From Aerococcus viridans (GTDB taxonomy: Bacteria > Bacillota > Bacilli > Lactobacillales > Aerococcaceae), in the NCBI RefSeq assembly GCF_001543285.1, contig NZ_CP014164.1, positions 1,550,001 to 1,614,000 on the forward strand: a DNA stretch of 64,000 nucleotides, in the 5' to 3' direction. The notes beneath the pieces were generated by a model that was not told the DNA's origin, did not search any database, and worked only from the letters and a program-made list of their open reading frames with translations. Position numbers and translations under genes: made by a program. Shown here one piece after another: positions 1-12,000 of the stretch; position 1 is the first letter of the stretch, and every line of letters begins with the position of its first letter.

Positions 1-94
1 TCTCTGCTGTAAATGACGTTTCTTCAAGGGCCACAATTTCGGTATCCCCATCTTTAAATTTTTTCTGTACATTTTCAATTGTTAATACACTCAT
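1..94 (-). CDS. ABC transporter ATP-binding protein, N-terminal fragment (cut by window edge)
   Basis: Only about 31 codons are inside the window; the rest lies beyond base 1. The visible start reads MSVLTIENVQKKF and continues with an acidic turn and a VALEETSF stretch, the usual first beta-strands of a MacB/LolD/DevA-type ATPase before the Walker A motif, which is not yet reached. A good ribosome site (AGGAGG) lies inside the last codons of the upstream permease gene, so the two are translationally close. It should energise the adjacent permease in an export-type ABC system. Substrate unknown. Confidence 0.75.
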   Translation of the reverse strand, partial: MSVLTIENVQKKFKDGDTEIVALEETSFTAE

Positions 95-103
95 AATGAC
101 CTC

Positions 104-1219
104 CTAGGCGATTGCTCTTGCTGGATCAACGTTCACTATTGTTTTCACTGAGAATAAGGCACCAATTAATGAACAAAGTAAAATCAAGCCACCGACTGCT
201 ATAAAGAACAGCCAATTGATTTGGGTTGGCACTTGAGCTGGTAGGAAATAGATGCTCAAAATGGTCACCGCAACACCTAGTACTAGACCAATTAATGTAA
301 GGATAATGGTTTGTACAACCACAGAACGACCAATTGTGCCTGTTGAAATACCTTGAGCTTTCATCACACCGAATACGTCAATTTTTTGAATAGTAAGTAC
401 GTAAATAAAAATACCAATCACAACTGCTGCAATTAAAATTAAAAAGCCAATCATGAAAATAAATGTGAGTAACTGTGCGCTATATCCTGGTAAATTATTG
501 ATAAAATCTGCCGTTGACCATATTTCCAGATTATCAGGTAAATCTGTTGCTTCACCACGTACGACAATAGCATTAATTATTTGATTATCCGCTTCTTGCC
601 CTAATTCACCTTCAGGCATTTGGCTATTATCTGATGTATTCGATGTATTCAACGAAGCGTCTTGGATGTTTCTAAAAGCATTTTGTGTGATATGAACCAT
701 CGGCGCAATACTATATTTCGTATTTGTCGTTAATCCCACAACTTCAAACGCTTGTCCTTCAATCGTTACAGTAGCCCCTATTCCTAGGCCATATTGTTTA
801 GTTAGACTATCGTCGATTAAAGCTTCATTATCAGCGTTCACCTGACGACCTTCAGTCACTTTAGGTGCAATAAAGTCATCAAATTGGATACCAAATAGGG
901 AAATAGATAGTTGTTCATCACTTTCGATATCATCTGAATGCATATTGGTTGGCATTTGTAGTAATGAAGCTTTATTATCTGAATCAACCGCATCATAATC
1001 TTCTTCATCTATATTAGAGCGACTCATTGTCCCATCTGCTTCTTCTGTCAAAATGATTTGGTCAGCTTGCCATTGGTCAATCCCCACTCGACTCTCCATC
1101 GCTAGGCCATAAGCCAAACTAATTAAGAAAAAAACCAAAAAGGCAATCAAAAACATTACCCCAACAACCAAACTATACTTCTTCTTTGCATATAATATTT
1201 CTTTAATGGCTAAAAACAT
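104..1219 (-). CDS. ABC transporter permease, FtsX/MacB (DevC-like) family
   Basis: About 371 residues from the chosen ATG at 1219, which has an AGAGGAAG ribosome site. The open frame extends 30 codons further upstream, but that part looks non-coding. Architecture: one N-terminal membrane helix (VVGVMFLIAFLVFFLISLAYG), a large extracytoplasmic domain of about 200 residues, then three C-terminal helices typical of FtsX-like permeases. It ends 9 bases before the ATPase gene. The pair resembles DevC/MacB-type exporters for lipophilic compounds or peptides. The divergent TetR regulator at 1723 may control it, although a truncated desaturase relic lies between them. Substrate cannot be read from sequence. 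Confidence 0.8.
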   Translation of the reverse strand: MFLAIKEILYAKKKYSLVVGVMFLIAFLVFFLISLAYGLAMESRVGIDQWQADQIILTEEADGTMSRSNIDEEDYDAVDSDNKASLLQMPTNMHSDDIESDEQLSISLFGIQFDDFIAPKVTEGRQVNADNEALIDDSLTKQYGLGIGATVTIEGQAFEVVGLTTNTKYSIAPMVHITQNAFRNIQDASLNTSNTSDNSQMPEGELGQEADNQIINAIVVRGEATDLPDNLEIWSTADFINNLPGYSAQLLTFIFMIGFLILIAAVVIGIFIYVLTIQKIDVFGVMKAQGISTGTIGRSVVVQTIILTLIGLVLGVAVTILSIYFLPAQVPTQINWLFFIAVGGLILLCSLIGALFSVKTIVNVDPARAIA

Positions 1220-1325
1220 TCTTACTTGCTTCCTCTCTCTATCTGTTGAATCTAATTTTTCATCGTCAAAAATCCAACTATTAAGAATCCCCTTTAAAAT
1301 ATACGTCATACATCGGGACTAGCTT

Positions 1326-1688
<363 letters not shown>

Positions 1689-1722
1689 CTATAATATTAA
1701 ATAGAGAGGAGTTCATCTCATC

Positions 1723-2286
1723 ATGTCCTTAAAAGATTCTTCAAGCAGAAGTCGTATTATTGAAGTTGCACGAAATATGTTTATGTCAAGTGGTTATAAG
1801 GCTACCTCTACTAGAATGATTGCGAAAGAAGTTGGGATTACACAACCAAACTTATATTATCATTTTAAAAACAAGGAAAGTCTTTATCTTGGGGTTTTAG
1901 ATGAAATAGGTGGAGAAGTATACACTGACCTATTGGCGATTGTTGAAAATGACCAACTTGATCTAACTGGTAAACTATTACAAATGTCTTATTATCTACA
2001 AGATAACCAAGACATGGATATCTATACTATGATGCAAGATATGCAAGCAGACATTTCCATTGAAAGTAGACGCATCCTATACCAAATCTTTCAAGAAAGT
2101 TATAAACGGCCATTCATTTTATTATTTGATGATTACGAAAAGCAATTAAAACATCAGCTTACTGGAGAGAAAATTGCTACATATTTCTTTGTGACACTGG
2201 CCCCTTATATTTCTTCTAAACAAACAATCAGCAAAACGATTGCTTTAGAGGAAATGATTGATTTATTTCTGCACGGGATTATCTAA
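1723..2286 (+). CDS. TetR/AcrR family transcriptional regulator
   Basis: 187 residues. The N-terminal helix-turn-helix is clear: RSRIIEVARNMFMSSGYKATSTRMIAKEVGITQPNLYYHFKNKESLY, which matches the TetR_N domain in length and spacing. The C-terminal ligand-binding part is not family-diagnostic. The start ATG at 1723 follows a GAGAGGAG ribosome site with somewhat wide spacing. It is divergent from the desaturase relic and ABC exporter. Two inverted ACTT-N3-AAGT elements just upstream are plausible operators. A strong hairpin terminator follows at about 2336. Likely a local repressor of the ABC export genes; ligand unknown. Confidence 0.9.
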   Translation: MSLKDSSSRSRIIEVARNMFMSSGYKATSTRMIAKEVGITQPNLYYHFKNKESLYLGVLDEIGGEVYTDLLAIVENDQLDLTGKLLQMSYYLQDNQDMDIYTMMQDMQADISIESRRILYQIFQESYKRPFILLFDDYEKQLKHQLTGEKIATYFFVTLAPYISSKQTISKTIALEEMIDLFLHGII

Positions 2287-2335
2287 TAGAATAAGTTGTT
2301 TCTTCCGAGAAATCCTCCCGACTACCGGGTCAAAA

Positions 2336-2371
2336 AAAGCGTTGATTGAAATGTATATCAATCAACGCTTT
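2336..2371. terminator. Bidirectional hairpin terminator
   Basis: An 11-bp perfect stem (GCGTTGATTGA / TCAATCAACGC) with A-rich and T-rich flanks lies between the converging TetR gene and the 34-residue microprotein gene. Confidence 0.85.
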
Positions 2372-2376
2372 CGCTT

Positions 2377-2481
2377 TTACTTGTTTAAAGATTTTAATAC
2401 TCTTTGTGCTCGTTGACGTGTTTTACGGTTTGGACTTTTCATCCGGCGTCGTACACTCGCTGCGTCCATTTTTTCTGCCAT
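2377..2481 (-). CDS. 34-residue basic microprotein, probable 'putative metal homeostasis protein' family
   Basis: A short gene of 34 codons, with a strong ribosome site (AAGGAGGAAGTATC before ATG at 2481) and a stop at 2377. The product begins MAEKMDAASVRRRMKSPN and ends in an Arg/Lys-rich helix. I associate this 'KSPN..TR.RA.R..K' pattern with tiny Lactobacillales proteins annotated as putative metal homeostasis proteins; this comes from memory and was not searched. It is divergent from a broken S14 gene, and a near-consensus Zur box lies exactly between the two starts, which supports a zinc-linked role. Biochemical function is unknown. Confidence 0.65.
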   Translation of the reverse strand: MAEKMDAASVRRRMKSPNRKTRQRAQRVLKSLNK

Positions 2482-2518
2482 GATACTTCCTCCTTGACTT
2501 TTTAATAGTAAGTGGTTA

Positions 2519-2539
2519 AAATCGTAATGATTACGATTT
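2519..2539. promoter_or_regulatory. Zur box (zinc-responsive repressor operator)
   Basis: A perfect 10-1-10 palindrome, AAATCGTAAT-G-ATTACGATTT, matches the Bacillus-type Zur box as I recall it. It lies between the divergent microprotein gene and the rpsN2 relic, so both would be de-repressed under zinc starvation. This is the textbook position for control of a zinc-independent S14 paralogue. Confidence 0.85.
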
Positions 2540-2608
2540 ACATTTTAGGATTTTATATTAACTCTTTTTATAACATTTGACAACACATGGTACAGAAAGG
2601 ATTTATTC

Positions 2609-2905
2609 ATGGCTAAGAAATCAAAGATAGCGAAAGCACAAAAACAACTAGCAACCGTAGAAAAATATAGAGAAAAACTCGAAGCATTAAAAGCAGCCCG
2701 TGACTATAAAGGTTGAAGCAAATTACCACGTAATGACTCACCTACTTGTATCCACAATCGAGACAGAATTGATGGTCGTCCACATGGTTATATGCGTAAA
2801 TTTGGCGTGAGTCGTATTCGATTTAGAGAATTAGCCCACCAAGGAAAAATCCCTGGTGTAAAAAAACATCATTCTAAATATATCTTCAAATTCTATTATT
2901 TATAA
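2609..2905 (+). pseudogene. rpsN2: Broken zinc-independent 30S ribosomal protein S14 (rpsN2-type)
   Basis: From ATG at 2609 the frame reads MAKKSKIAKAQKQLA and, after 35 codons, meets an in-frame TGA at 2714-2716. Reading on in the same frame gives [15 protein letters not shown], then [20 protein letters not shown] and [10 protein letters not shown], unmistakably S14. The CxxC zinc motifs are absent, marking the C-minus, Zur-regulated type. At the C-terminus a one-base loss in the A-run at about 2860 appears to have replaced a normal short end with a 13-residue run-on to TAA at 2905. Adding one A restores GVKKTSF-stop. One nonsense change (probably TTA to TGA) plus one frameshift make this a decayed gene. 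TGA is not read as Trp here because other genes in the window stop at TGA. Confidence 0.85.
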
Positions 2906-2934
2906 AGTGAATTAGTTTTCCTTAGATAAGTAGT

Positions 2935-2988
2935 AAAAAATCCCCTTAGTAGGCTTATTTCTAAACACCTACTTGAGGGGATTTTTTT
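2935..2988. terminator. Bidirectional terminator between rpsN2 relic and adhesin
   Basis: Long imperfect stem: AAAAATCCCC..AGTAGG pairs with CCTACT..GGGGATTTTT. It has A and T tracts on either side and lies between two converging transcription units. Confidence 0.8.
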
Positions 2989-3034
2989 ATTTAATACTTT
3001 ATTTGTAGTGTCTTACTCGCTATTAGCTATAAAT

Positions 3035-6000
3035 CTATTGTTTTCTACGTTTAGATTTAATAAAACCACTTACAAACAGTCCCAATCCTGTCACAAATAT
3101 AGTAAGGCCTATCCAAGCTCTTGACTCATAACCAGTCGCTGGTAAACTATCGCTTTCTTCTGTTTCCGAAGATACTGATTGTTTACTTGGCATATTAGAC
3201 GCTTTCGAAGATTCAGATTTTCCTGGTGTTTCAGGAGATTCCGGTGTTTCGATTTCTTCTGGTTCTTCCGGCTCCACCGGTACTTCAGGTTCTACTGGCT
3301 CTTCCGGTTCCACCGGTACTTCGGGTTCTACTGGCTCTTCCGGCTCCACCGGTACTTCAGGTTCCACTGGTTTTTCCGGTTCCACTGGCTCTTCTGGTTC
3401 CTCAACCTTACGTACAAAACCAAAGTCTAAGGTTGGATCTCGGTCACCATCTTCAACTAAATGTCTTGATGTAGCGGTCCAAGTTGAAGAGTCAATGGCC
3501 TTATCATTTCCTACACCTTCACTTGTTGGTTCTAGCCCTTCTAGGGCTTTCGCAGATGCCTCGCGGTCTATGCGAACCACATATGTCTTATCTGCTGGTA
3601 AGTTATCGAATGAGTAGTAACCTTTGCCATCTGTGGTTTGTGGTCCCACTAGGTTACCATCCACATCTGTCACTGGGTTGCCTGCTTCATCTTCGATTGT
3701 TAAGACAATACCTGCTAGTGGTATATCTGTACTATCTTGAAGGCCGTCTTTATTCTCATCAATCCAGATATAGTCTCCTACGCTGACGCGTTTATATGGC
3801 GTATGCGTATTTTTAACTGTAATTATCTTATCTTTTGCTTCACTGATAGTTGCTTCGTAGCCCTTGGCAACATCCACTTCTACAATATCATAGTTAATTG
3901 ACTTCCCAGCTTGGTTAACTGGTAATCCAGTCCAGGTGTAACGCCAATCGCTATCTGCCGAAACTTTTACTGGTTTTCCTTGTGGCTCACCATTCGCTAA
4001 TAACTGTACAGAAACTTCTTCGGGTCTAATACCATCTTTATTGTCAGCATCATCCCACACTTTATTCACTGTGATTGCTTTTTCTGCTGGTGTGTAATTA
4101 TTGGTCAATATGATATTTCCATGGTTTGAATCATCAACGGTTACTTGATAAATTTCATCAGCGTTATTTTCGACTACTGAATACTCAATATTTTGACCAT
4201 TATTTTTCAATGATAAATTATCCCAAGTGTATGTCCAATCATTCTTAGCATCTAATGTCGCTACTTGTTTTGTTGGCTGTCCATCAGCTAACAACGTTAC
4301 TTCAATATTTTCTGGTCGGTTACCATCTTGGTTATTACTATCATTCCAGCTCTTAGTTACCGTTACTGATGTTTTCCCTGGTGTATAGCTGTTTGTCACA
4401 GTTTTTCCAGAGATGGTCGTTGAATAATTTTCAACAGTGTTCTCAGTAAAGGTATAGGTAATATCATTACCATTATCTTTAAGTGGTAATCTAGTAAATT
4501 CATGTTGCCAATTATTTGCTTCAGATAGTGTGGTTGAATCTACTACATGCCCATCTGCAAGCAGGTTGATTGTAACTTCATCTGGTCTAACGCCATCTTG
4601 GTTATTCGCGTCATCCCATACCTTATTTACTGATACGCTAGTTTCAGCAGGTTCATAACTATTTGTCAGGATGAATTCGCTAGGGTTAGATTTATCAAGG
4701 CTAACTTCGTATTCATCAGCTTTATCTATTTCCACAACGGAATATTCAACTTTCACTCCTGCTGCATTCACAGGCAAGTTATGCCATTCACCTACCCAAT
4801 TAGTAGCTTCACTTAAAGTAAGTTCTTGTCCAGTTGCTTTTCCATTAGCTAACAATGCTACTTGAATACTGTCTGGTCGGTTGCCATCTTGGTTATCACC
4901 ATCCACCCATTTCTTACTGATTGATAAGTCTTTAACTAATGGCGTGTGCTTATTCGTAACCACTGCATTTCCATTCAAATATTCAACTGTTTGTACATAA
5001 CCATTTACAGGTGTCTCAACTACTTCATAAGTTACTGGTTGTCCAGACTGGAATACTGGTAGGTTTGACCAGTTATATGACCAATCATTATCAGCAGATA
5101 GCGTAACTGCTTCACCAATATTTTCACCATTTGCTTGCAATTGAACTGAAATATTATCAGGACGAAGACCATCCTGGTTATCGAAATCATCCCATTCTTT
5201 ATTCACTTTAAATTCTTTCACAGCTGGTATATGACTATTTGTAATAGTGAATTGGTTATTAGCTTCTTCACTGATTACATGATCATATCCAACTACAGGT
5301 TCTTCCGTAACAGTATAGTCAATCTCTTGGCCATTTGCATTTACTGGTAAATTAGTCCATGTATATGTCCAATTGTTCGTTTGCTCAATTTCAACAATAG
5401 TACCTTGAGGCTCGCCATTTGCATACAATTGTACTTTTACCCTATCAGGTCTGATGCCATCTTGATTATTACTATCATTCCATACTTTATTGACAGTTAC
5501 ATCCTTAACGGCCGGTGTATGCGTGTTGGTTAAGACAATCTGACCGTCTTTCAACTCACCGACGGCAGAAGTATATCCTTTGGCCTCACTGGTTTCAACT
5601 ACAGTATATTCAATCATTTGACCTTTATCATTTAAAGCCAATCCATCCCAGGTTGCAGTCCAGTTGTTTGCTTCATTTAAGGTTACTATTTCTCCTGTTT
5701 CCTTACCGTTCGCTAATAATGCTACTTGAACGTCTACTGGACGTAAACCATCTTGGTTGTTCACATCATCCCACTCTTTTGAAACTGTAATAGCAGTTTC
5801 TTTCGGTAAGTAGACGTTAGTAATGACACCATCTTTGATTGAGGTTTCATAATGCTCAACTGGTTCTTCTGTAAAGCTATAGACAATTTCTTGTCCGTTA
5901 TCATAAACAGGTAAGCCAGTAAATTGATGTGTCCAATCATTCTCTGCAGATAAGTCTACATGTTCTATGATTTCATCATTAGCAAGTAAATTCACTGAAA

Positions 6001-9000
6001 CAATATCAGGACGAATGCCGTCTTGATTGTCACTATCATCCCATTTTTTAGTTACTGTTTTTTCAGTTACTGCTGGTGTGTGACTATTTGTAATCGTAAT
6101 TTGTCCGTCTTTCACTTCACTTATATCAGTTTGATATCCTTCGATATTATTTAGCTCAACAACTTCATAAGTTATTGCTTCACCAGCATGATTAACCGCC
6201 AAATCAGTCCATGTGTATGTCCAGTTATTTTCTACGGATAGTGGCACAATATTTCCTATTGGTTCGTTATTTGCTAATAATTGAACCTCAATCGCGTCTG
6301 GTCGTAGACCATCTTGGTTATCGCCATCTTCCCACACTTTATTGACTGATAAAGTTGTTACTGCTGGTGAATGCTGATTGATTAATGAAATATGTTCTGT
6401 ACCTTGGTTATCTACTGTCTGTGTATAACCATCTTGTGAACCGATTTCTTTTACTTCGTAAACAATACTTTCACCTGATTCATTTACTAATAAATCGGTC
6501 CATTGGTGCGTCCAATTGTTGTCTTGATTTAATGTAACTGGCTCTCCATAATCTTTACCATTAGCTGTTAACTGTACCTCAATGTCTTCTGGACGTAGAC
6601 CATCTTGGTTGTCGCTATCGTCCCAAACTTTATTCACAGCTATATCTCGAGTCGCTACTTCATGATTATTTGTTAAAGTTACCTCACCGTTAGAAATATC
6701 ACTTGTAGTTGCTTGATATCCTTCAGGAACATTTATTTCAACAACTTCATATGCTATCGGATTTCCTTTTGCATTTACTGGTAACTTGTTCCAAGTATAA
6801 GTCCAATCATTTTCTTTATTTAAAGTAATTGGATCACCAATATTTTGGTTTCCATCTGTTAATTGAACTTCTACGCTATCTTTTCGTAAACCATCACGGT
6901 TGTCATCATCGTTCCATACTTTATTTACCGTCAGAGAAGTTTCTTTAGGTTGATAAGTATTCGTAATAATCACATTACCATGATTTTCATCGTTTACTGT
7001 TGTTTCATAACCTTCTGGTAGGGATAATTCTTTTACAGAATAAGTAATCTCTTTTCCAGATTCCTTCAATGGTAAACCAGACCAGGTTGCAGTCCAATTA
7101 CCTTCTTGACTAAGTGTTGCGGTATGTTCCGTTTCTTTACCGTTTGCTGTCAATACAACTTCGATACTTTCTGGACGAATTCCATCTTGGTTTTCAGCAT
7201 CGTCCCATTCTTTAGTTACAGTCACAGAAGTTTCAGCTGGTGTATAACTATTTGTAATAACGCCTTCTTTTATAGAAGTAGAATAGTCTAATACTGTATC
7301 TTCAGTCAGTGTATAAGTAATTTCCTGTCCATTATTAAATACAGGTTTATTTTCAAAATGATGTTGCCAATTATTCTCTTCGGATAATTTTACAGAATCA
7401 ACTACTGTACCATTAGCTAGTAAATGAATAGTAACTTCTTCTGGGCGTTTACCATCTTGATTATTTGCGTCATTCCATACTTTACTTACCGGGATATTCA
7501 TCACTTGTGGAGAACGACTATTCGTTATTATTATGCGGTCACCATCTTCTGCAATGGTTGTTTCATAATCGGCTACTGATTTTTCTTCTACTTGATAATG
7601 GATCTCCTTACCAGCAGATTTAGCCGGTAGATTATCCCAGGTATAAGTCCAACCATTCTCAGCTGAAAGTTTAACTGGTTCACCTTTAGCTACACCATCT
7701 GCTAATAACTGTACGACAACTTCATTTGGACGTTTACCATCTTGATTATTGGCATCATCCCATTTCTTATCTACTGTTACAAATGTTTTTTCTGGTTGGT
7801 AACTATTTGTTAAAATAAGGTCTTTCCTATTTTCAGCTTTTGTAACTGTAGGTTGATAACCATCAGTTGGATTCACCTCTACAACAGAATAATCAATTGG
7901 TTGACCATTTTCATGGGTTGGTAAACCTGTAAAAGTATATGACCAATTATCTTTATTTAAAGTAACAGGTTCTCCTATATTCTTACCATTGGCGATTAAT
8001 TGGACTTGAACTTTATTTGGTCTTATACCATCTTGGTTTTCAGCATCATCCCATTTTTTGCTTACTGTAATATCTGTTGGTTTTGCTGTATTGGTAACAG
8101 TTAATCCATCTTCAGCCTTTTCATAATTTTCTAGATTTAGCGCTTGACCATTTTGATCTACTTCTTTAACACTAAACTTATACTCATTACCTTGACTATC
8201 TTTAGCGGCCATCTTCTCCCAAGTAACTGAGGTTACAGCGTTAGGAAGTTCTTTCAGCGCTGCACCTGGTACCTTTTCAACATCGCCGTTTCCGACTTGA
8301 CGATAAAGTTCAAAATAAACAGTTGGATGGTCATTTGCGCCACCTATCCAATTTTTATTTGCTTGAACATCAACTTTTTGTTTTTCATTATTGATGATCA
8401 AACCATCTGTATTTTGTTCTTTGAATTTATCTGGGTTCCAACTACTATCAGCAATGTTGATTGTAATATTACCTTTTTCTCCATAACCATAGATGAGATA
8501 AATAGGTTCCGTCTTCGTGTAATCAGGTAATGCCGTAGTTTCTTCTAAAATATATCTACCAGCTCTTTGAGATTGTAATTCTTTTGAACCATTTTCATCC
8601 GTTTTAAAAGTAGTTACTTTCTCTCTACTACCATCATTCTTCACACGATATAGGGTAAACTCTACCCCTTCTAAAGGCTTACCACTATCTACATCTAATT
8701 TTTGGAAGTGCATGTCTAAGGTACGACCAGAACCACCACCACCGAAGAACCATTGCTGTGTTCTTGTCGTAACGGTTGACTCAGATATTTGTTTTTGCTC
8801 TTGGCCTCCGACTAATTTAACAGCATTCTTAACATTATAAATACCGATTAAATTAGGGTTTAATCTAGTAGCATAAGTTACTGTATAGCTATCATTAATA
8901 TAGCCCAGATTAATCGTAAAGCTACGCTTATCTTCAGCTAAATTAACTGTATAGTCAGTAACTTCATTCCCTTTACTATCATATAATTTAATTGAATCTT

Positions 9001-12000
9001 GAACATAAGTTTGCAAACCATCTAATTGATCTGAGATTACTGCGTCATGTATTGGTAATTTATTAGGGTTAACCGTTAATCGCCAATCAATATTTTCAGT
9101 ATCCTCATTTTGCTCTCCTACTTTATCCGTATTTACAATTGCCTTACCACCGAAGTAATCAATGTGGGCTGCCGCTTTATCCGTAATAGGATCACTATTT
9201 TCTGGTCTAGATGTTAATGTGGCCTCATTTGTGTATCGGTCAATTTTCTCTTTATTCACAGATGGGAACATCAATATTTTAGTTTGATAAATAATCTTGT
9301 ATTGATATGGACCATCAGGAAGGTTGATTTTAAATTGATTATTTCCAGAAACATCTATTGTCACGTCTTGTGTAACATCTTTATTGTCCTTTACTCTAAT
9401 AATTTTAAAACTACCACTTACTAATTCTTGATCTTCAGGAATGACATCATCAATCGTTGCATTATGTAAATTCACAAAATATTTTTCATTGTCTGTATTG
9501 GCATTTAATTCCCAAGTGATCAATTTATCAGCGTCATTCTCACCATTTGTAATCCCAACAGCTTTCTTATCTATATTCAATGTTGGTTTAGCAATAGACT
9601 TATCTCTAGATTCTGTATTACCGGTGTATTCTATCTTAGCTGTATTTTTAACCTCTTGTTGTTCTTCAGTTGGTGAAAGCGTTGTTGAGTAGGTCAATTG
9701 ATAAGATTGCGCGTTTAGCTTATCTTTACTAATAGCAAATTGACCATTACTTGGTGTACTTACATTAAATTCACCTGTTACATCTTTACCACCGCTTTTA
9801 ATTTGAATATCTTTTACTGTACTAGTAGTTGGTGTGAAGGTATCCGTTAATTTAAAATTATTTAAAATATTTTTATTGGTATTAAAATTAATGGTCCAAT
9901 TTACTTGCTTAGTACCATCCTCATTAATGACTACCTGACCATTCTTATTACTTCCCGCTACACGTTTATTCACACTTGCATCTGCTGTTTCTTTACCACC
10001 TTGCCACTCCAAAGTAGCTTTATTAGTTTGTGTTTTGTTGCCAGCATCATCTGCAGTTGTACGATATATAATCGTATATACAGCGTTAGTTTCTGCTCTA
10101 TTAATTTCTAATTCAAAACCTGAAGCGGCTTTCATATCTAGACTATAATCTGTGAAATTCGTATCATTTTCTTTTACTTGTAGGCTACCACTTATATAAC
10201 TATAGTTTGTAGATTCAAATAAATCTTTAATGATTGGATTTTTTAACTTAATCTTGCTTGTATTAAATGTAATCGTCCATTCAATTTCTTGCTTGCTCTG
10301 ATCACTATTTAACACATATTTCCCGGATTTTTTAATACCTGCTTTAGGTCCAGTTAATGTTGCTCCTGAATGAATAGTTTCACCAATTCCAGTGCCTTGA
10401 CCATCACCAAATACCAACTCAGCATTATTTGCAAGTTCAGGTTGCTGCATACCTAATTCTGTATAGTAGGTACGGTAAATAAATTTATAAGTGTGTGGTC
10501 CAGCCTCAGTTATATTTAATTCGAAACCAGTTCTACCATCAGCATGTGTATACGGTGTTATGTCGAAGTTGGTCACTTCTTTATCATCTTGCAGTAATTT
10601 ATATAAATCAGTGTCCTCAGTATCAAATTCTAAATGATCACTACTAAAAACATCTTTTACATTAATAGATGGTACATTTAATTTCTCAGAGTTCATCGTA
10701 ATCGTCCAGTCAACGTAAGGATTACCTTCATCATCAACACCTTGATTACCAACTTTACCACCAGAAGGTATTGTATTTACTTGGACAGTTGCTTCAGCAC
10801 GATTAGGTTGAGGCAAGTCATCATGAACCTCATTTTTAATATCTACATTATTTAAACCAACTGGAACATCTGATGCAAATTGAATTTTATATGCCTTACC
10901 CTCTGCATCAAGATTTGAAAATACGGTATTACCCGCTAAATCTTTTGAAAGCTGAACAGGTATATTTTTAACACTCAATTCATTACCATCTAGATCTGTA
11001 TCAACTTCAAAAATTTGCACGCTATCTTCGATTAGCGAACCTTGGCTCAAAATATCTGTTAAATTAACAATCCCTAAGTTTTCGCGTCCATAATTATACT
11101 TAACTTCCCAAGCAATTTTATCTGGTGCATTGAAATTACCAGTTTTCGTGATGATAGGTAGGTCCTTAGACCATACACCAGTAAAATTATCACTCACATT
11201 ATTTTCATTACCATCTAAGAGGATACGCGCCTTATTATTGATAGTGTGTACGCCACCACCACCTGGACGTGTTATCGCTGTTGTATAGGTGATATCATAA
11301 GCATCATTAATATCCCCAATATTTAATTCAAATCCTGCACCAGTAATCGTCGCTTCTAGACCTTCAACTTCTTCTCTACCAATTTCTTCATTTTTAAAAT
11401 TACGAACAATTCGCTCGATTTTAAAGCTATTTGGTTCGATTGATAGATACTCGCCTAGGTCGTCTATCACTTTAGCTTGCGATATTTCCGCCATTGAGTC
11501 ATTCACGCGTACAGTCCAATCAATATGTGTTGGATTTCGTTGGACTTCAATCTTTTCGCCATTATCGCCTAGGATATATTGGAAACCTGCTGTTTTCTTA
11601 TCGGTTCCTTCGTAATCTTCTTTATCAGCACGAATGATTACAGTATACGAAGTATCATCTTGATAAGGTACTTCTACAGTAATTTCTTCTTTTTCATTAA
11701 AAATTTCAGTATTAAACTCTCCTGAAATATTGACATACATATCAACATTATCATAATCATTAACAGCCTCAGTAAATGTCAAGACTAATTGGTTAGATTC
11801 AGCATTGAATGTGGCAACTGTCACACCTTCAATTTCAATTTTCCCACTTCCCGTTACACCATGCGCTATTTCCGGTAATGCATAGGTAAATGTTTGCCCG
11901 TCTTGAATATCTAGAGTATCTGGCTTTTGGAAAGTATACTTCAATAAAACTGCATTCAATTCTGAAGGGTCTAAAGTAAGTTCATCACCATTTTCAACTT

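Noticed and set aside
1220..1309. Thirty-codon N-terminal extension of the ABC permease
   Set aside because: The internal ATG at 1219 has the better ribosome site and begins the family-typical N-terminal helix.
2714..2716. TGA in S14 read as selenocysteine or tryptophan
   Set aside because: Other genes here end in TGA (for example tnpA at 21757), Trp is encoded by TGG, no SECIS-like context is evident, and a second lesion lies at the C-terminus.
3810..8095. Regularly spaced repeats that could be mistaken for a CRISPR-like array
   Set aside because: Unit length is about 285 bases, units are divergent in DNA and encode Cna_B domains in one frame.
3179..10111. Many plus-strand open frames inside the adhesin region, including Trp/Phe/Arg-rich ones near 3179-3474
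   Set aside because: They are antisense shadows of a repetitive coding sequence, lack ribosome sites and have low-complexity products.
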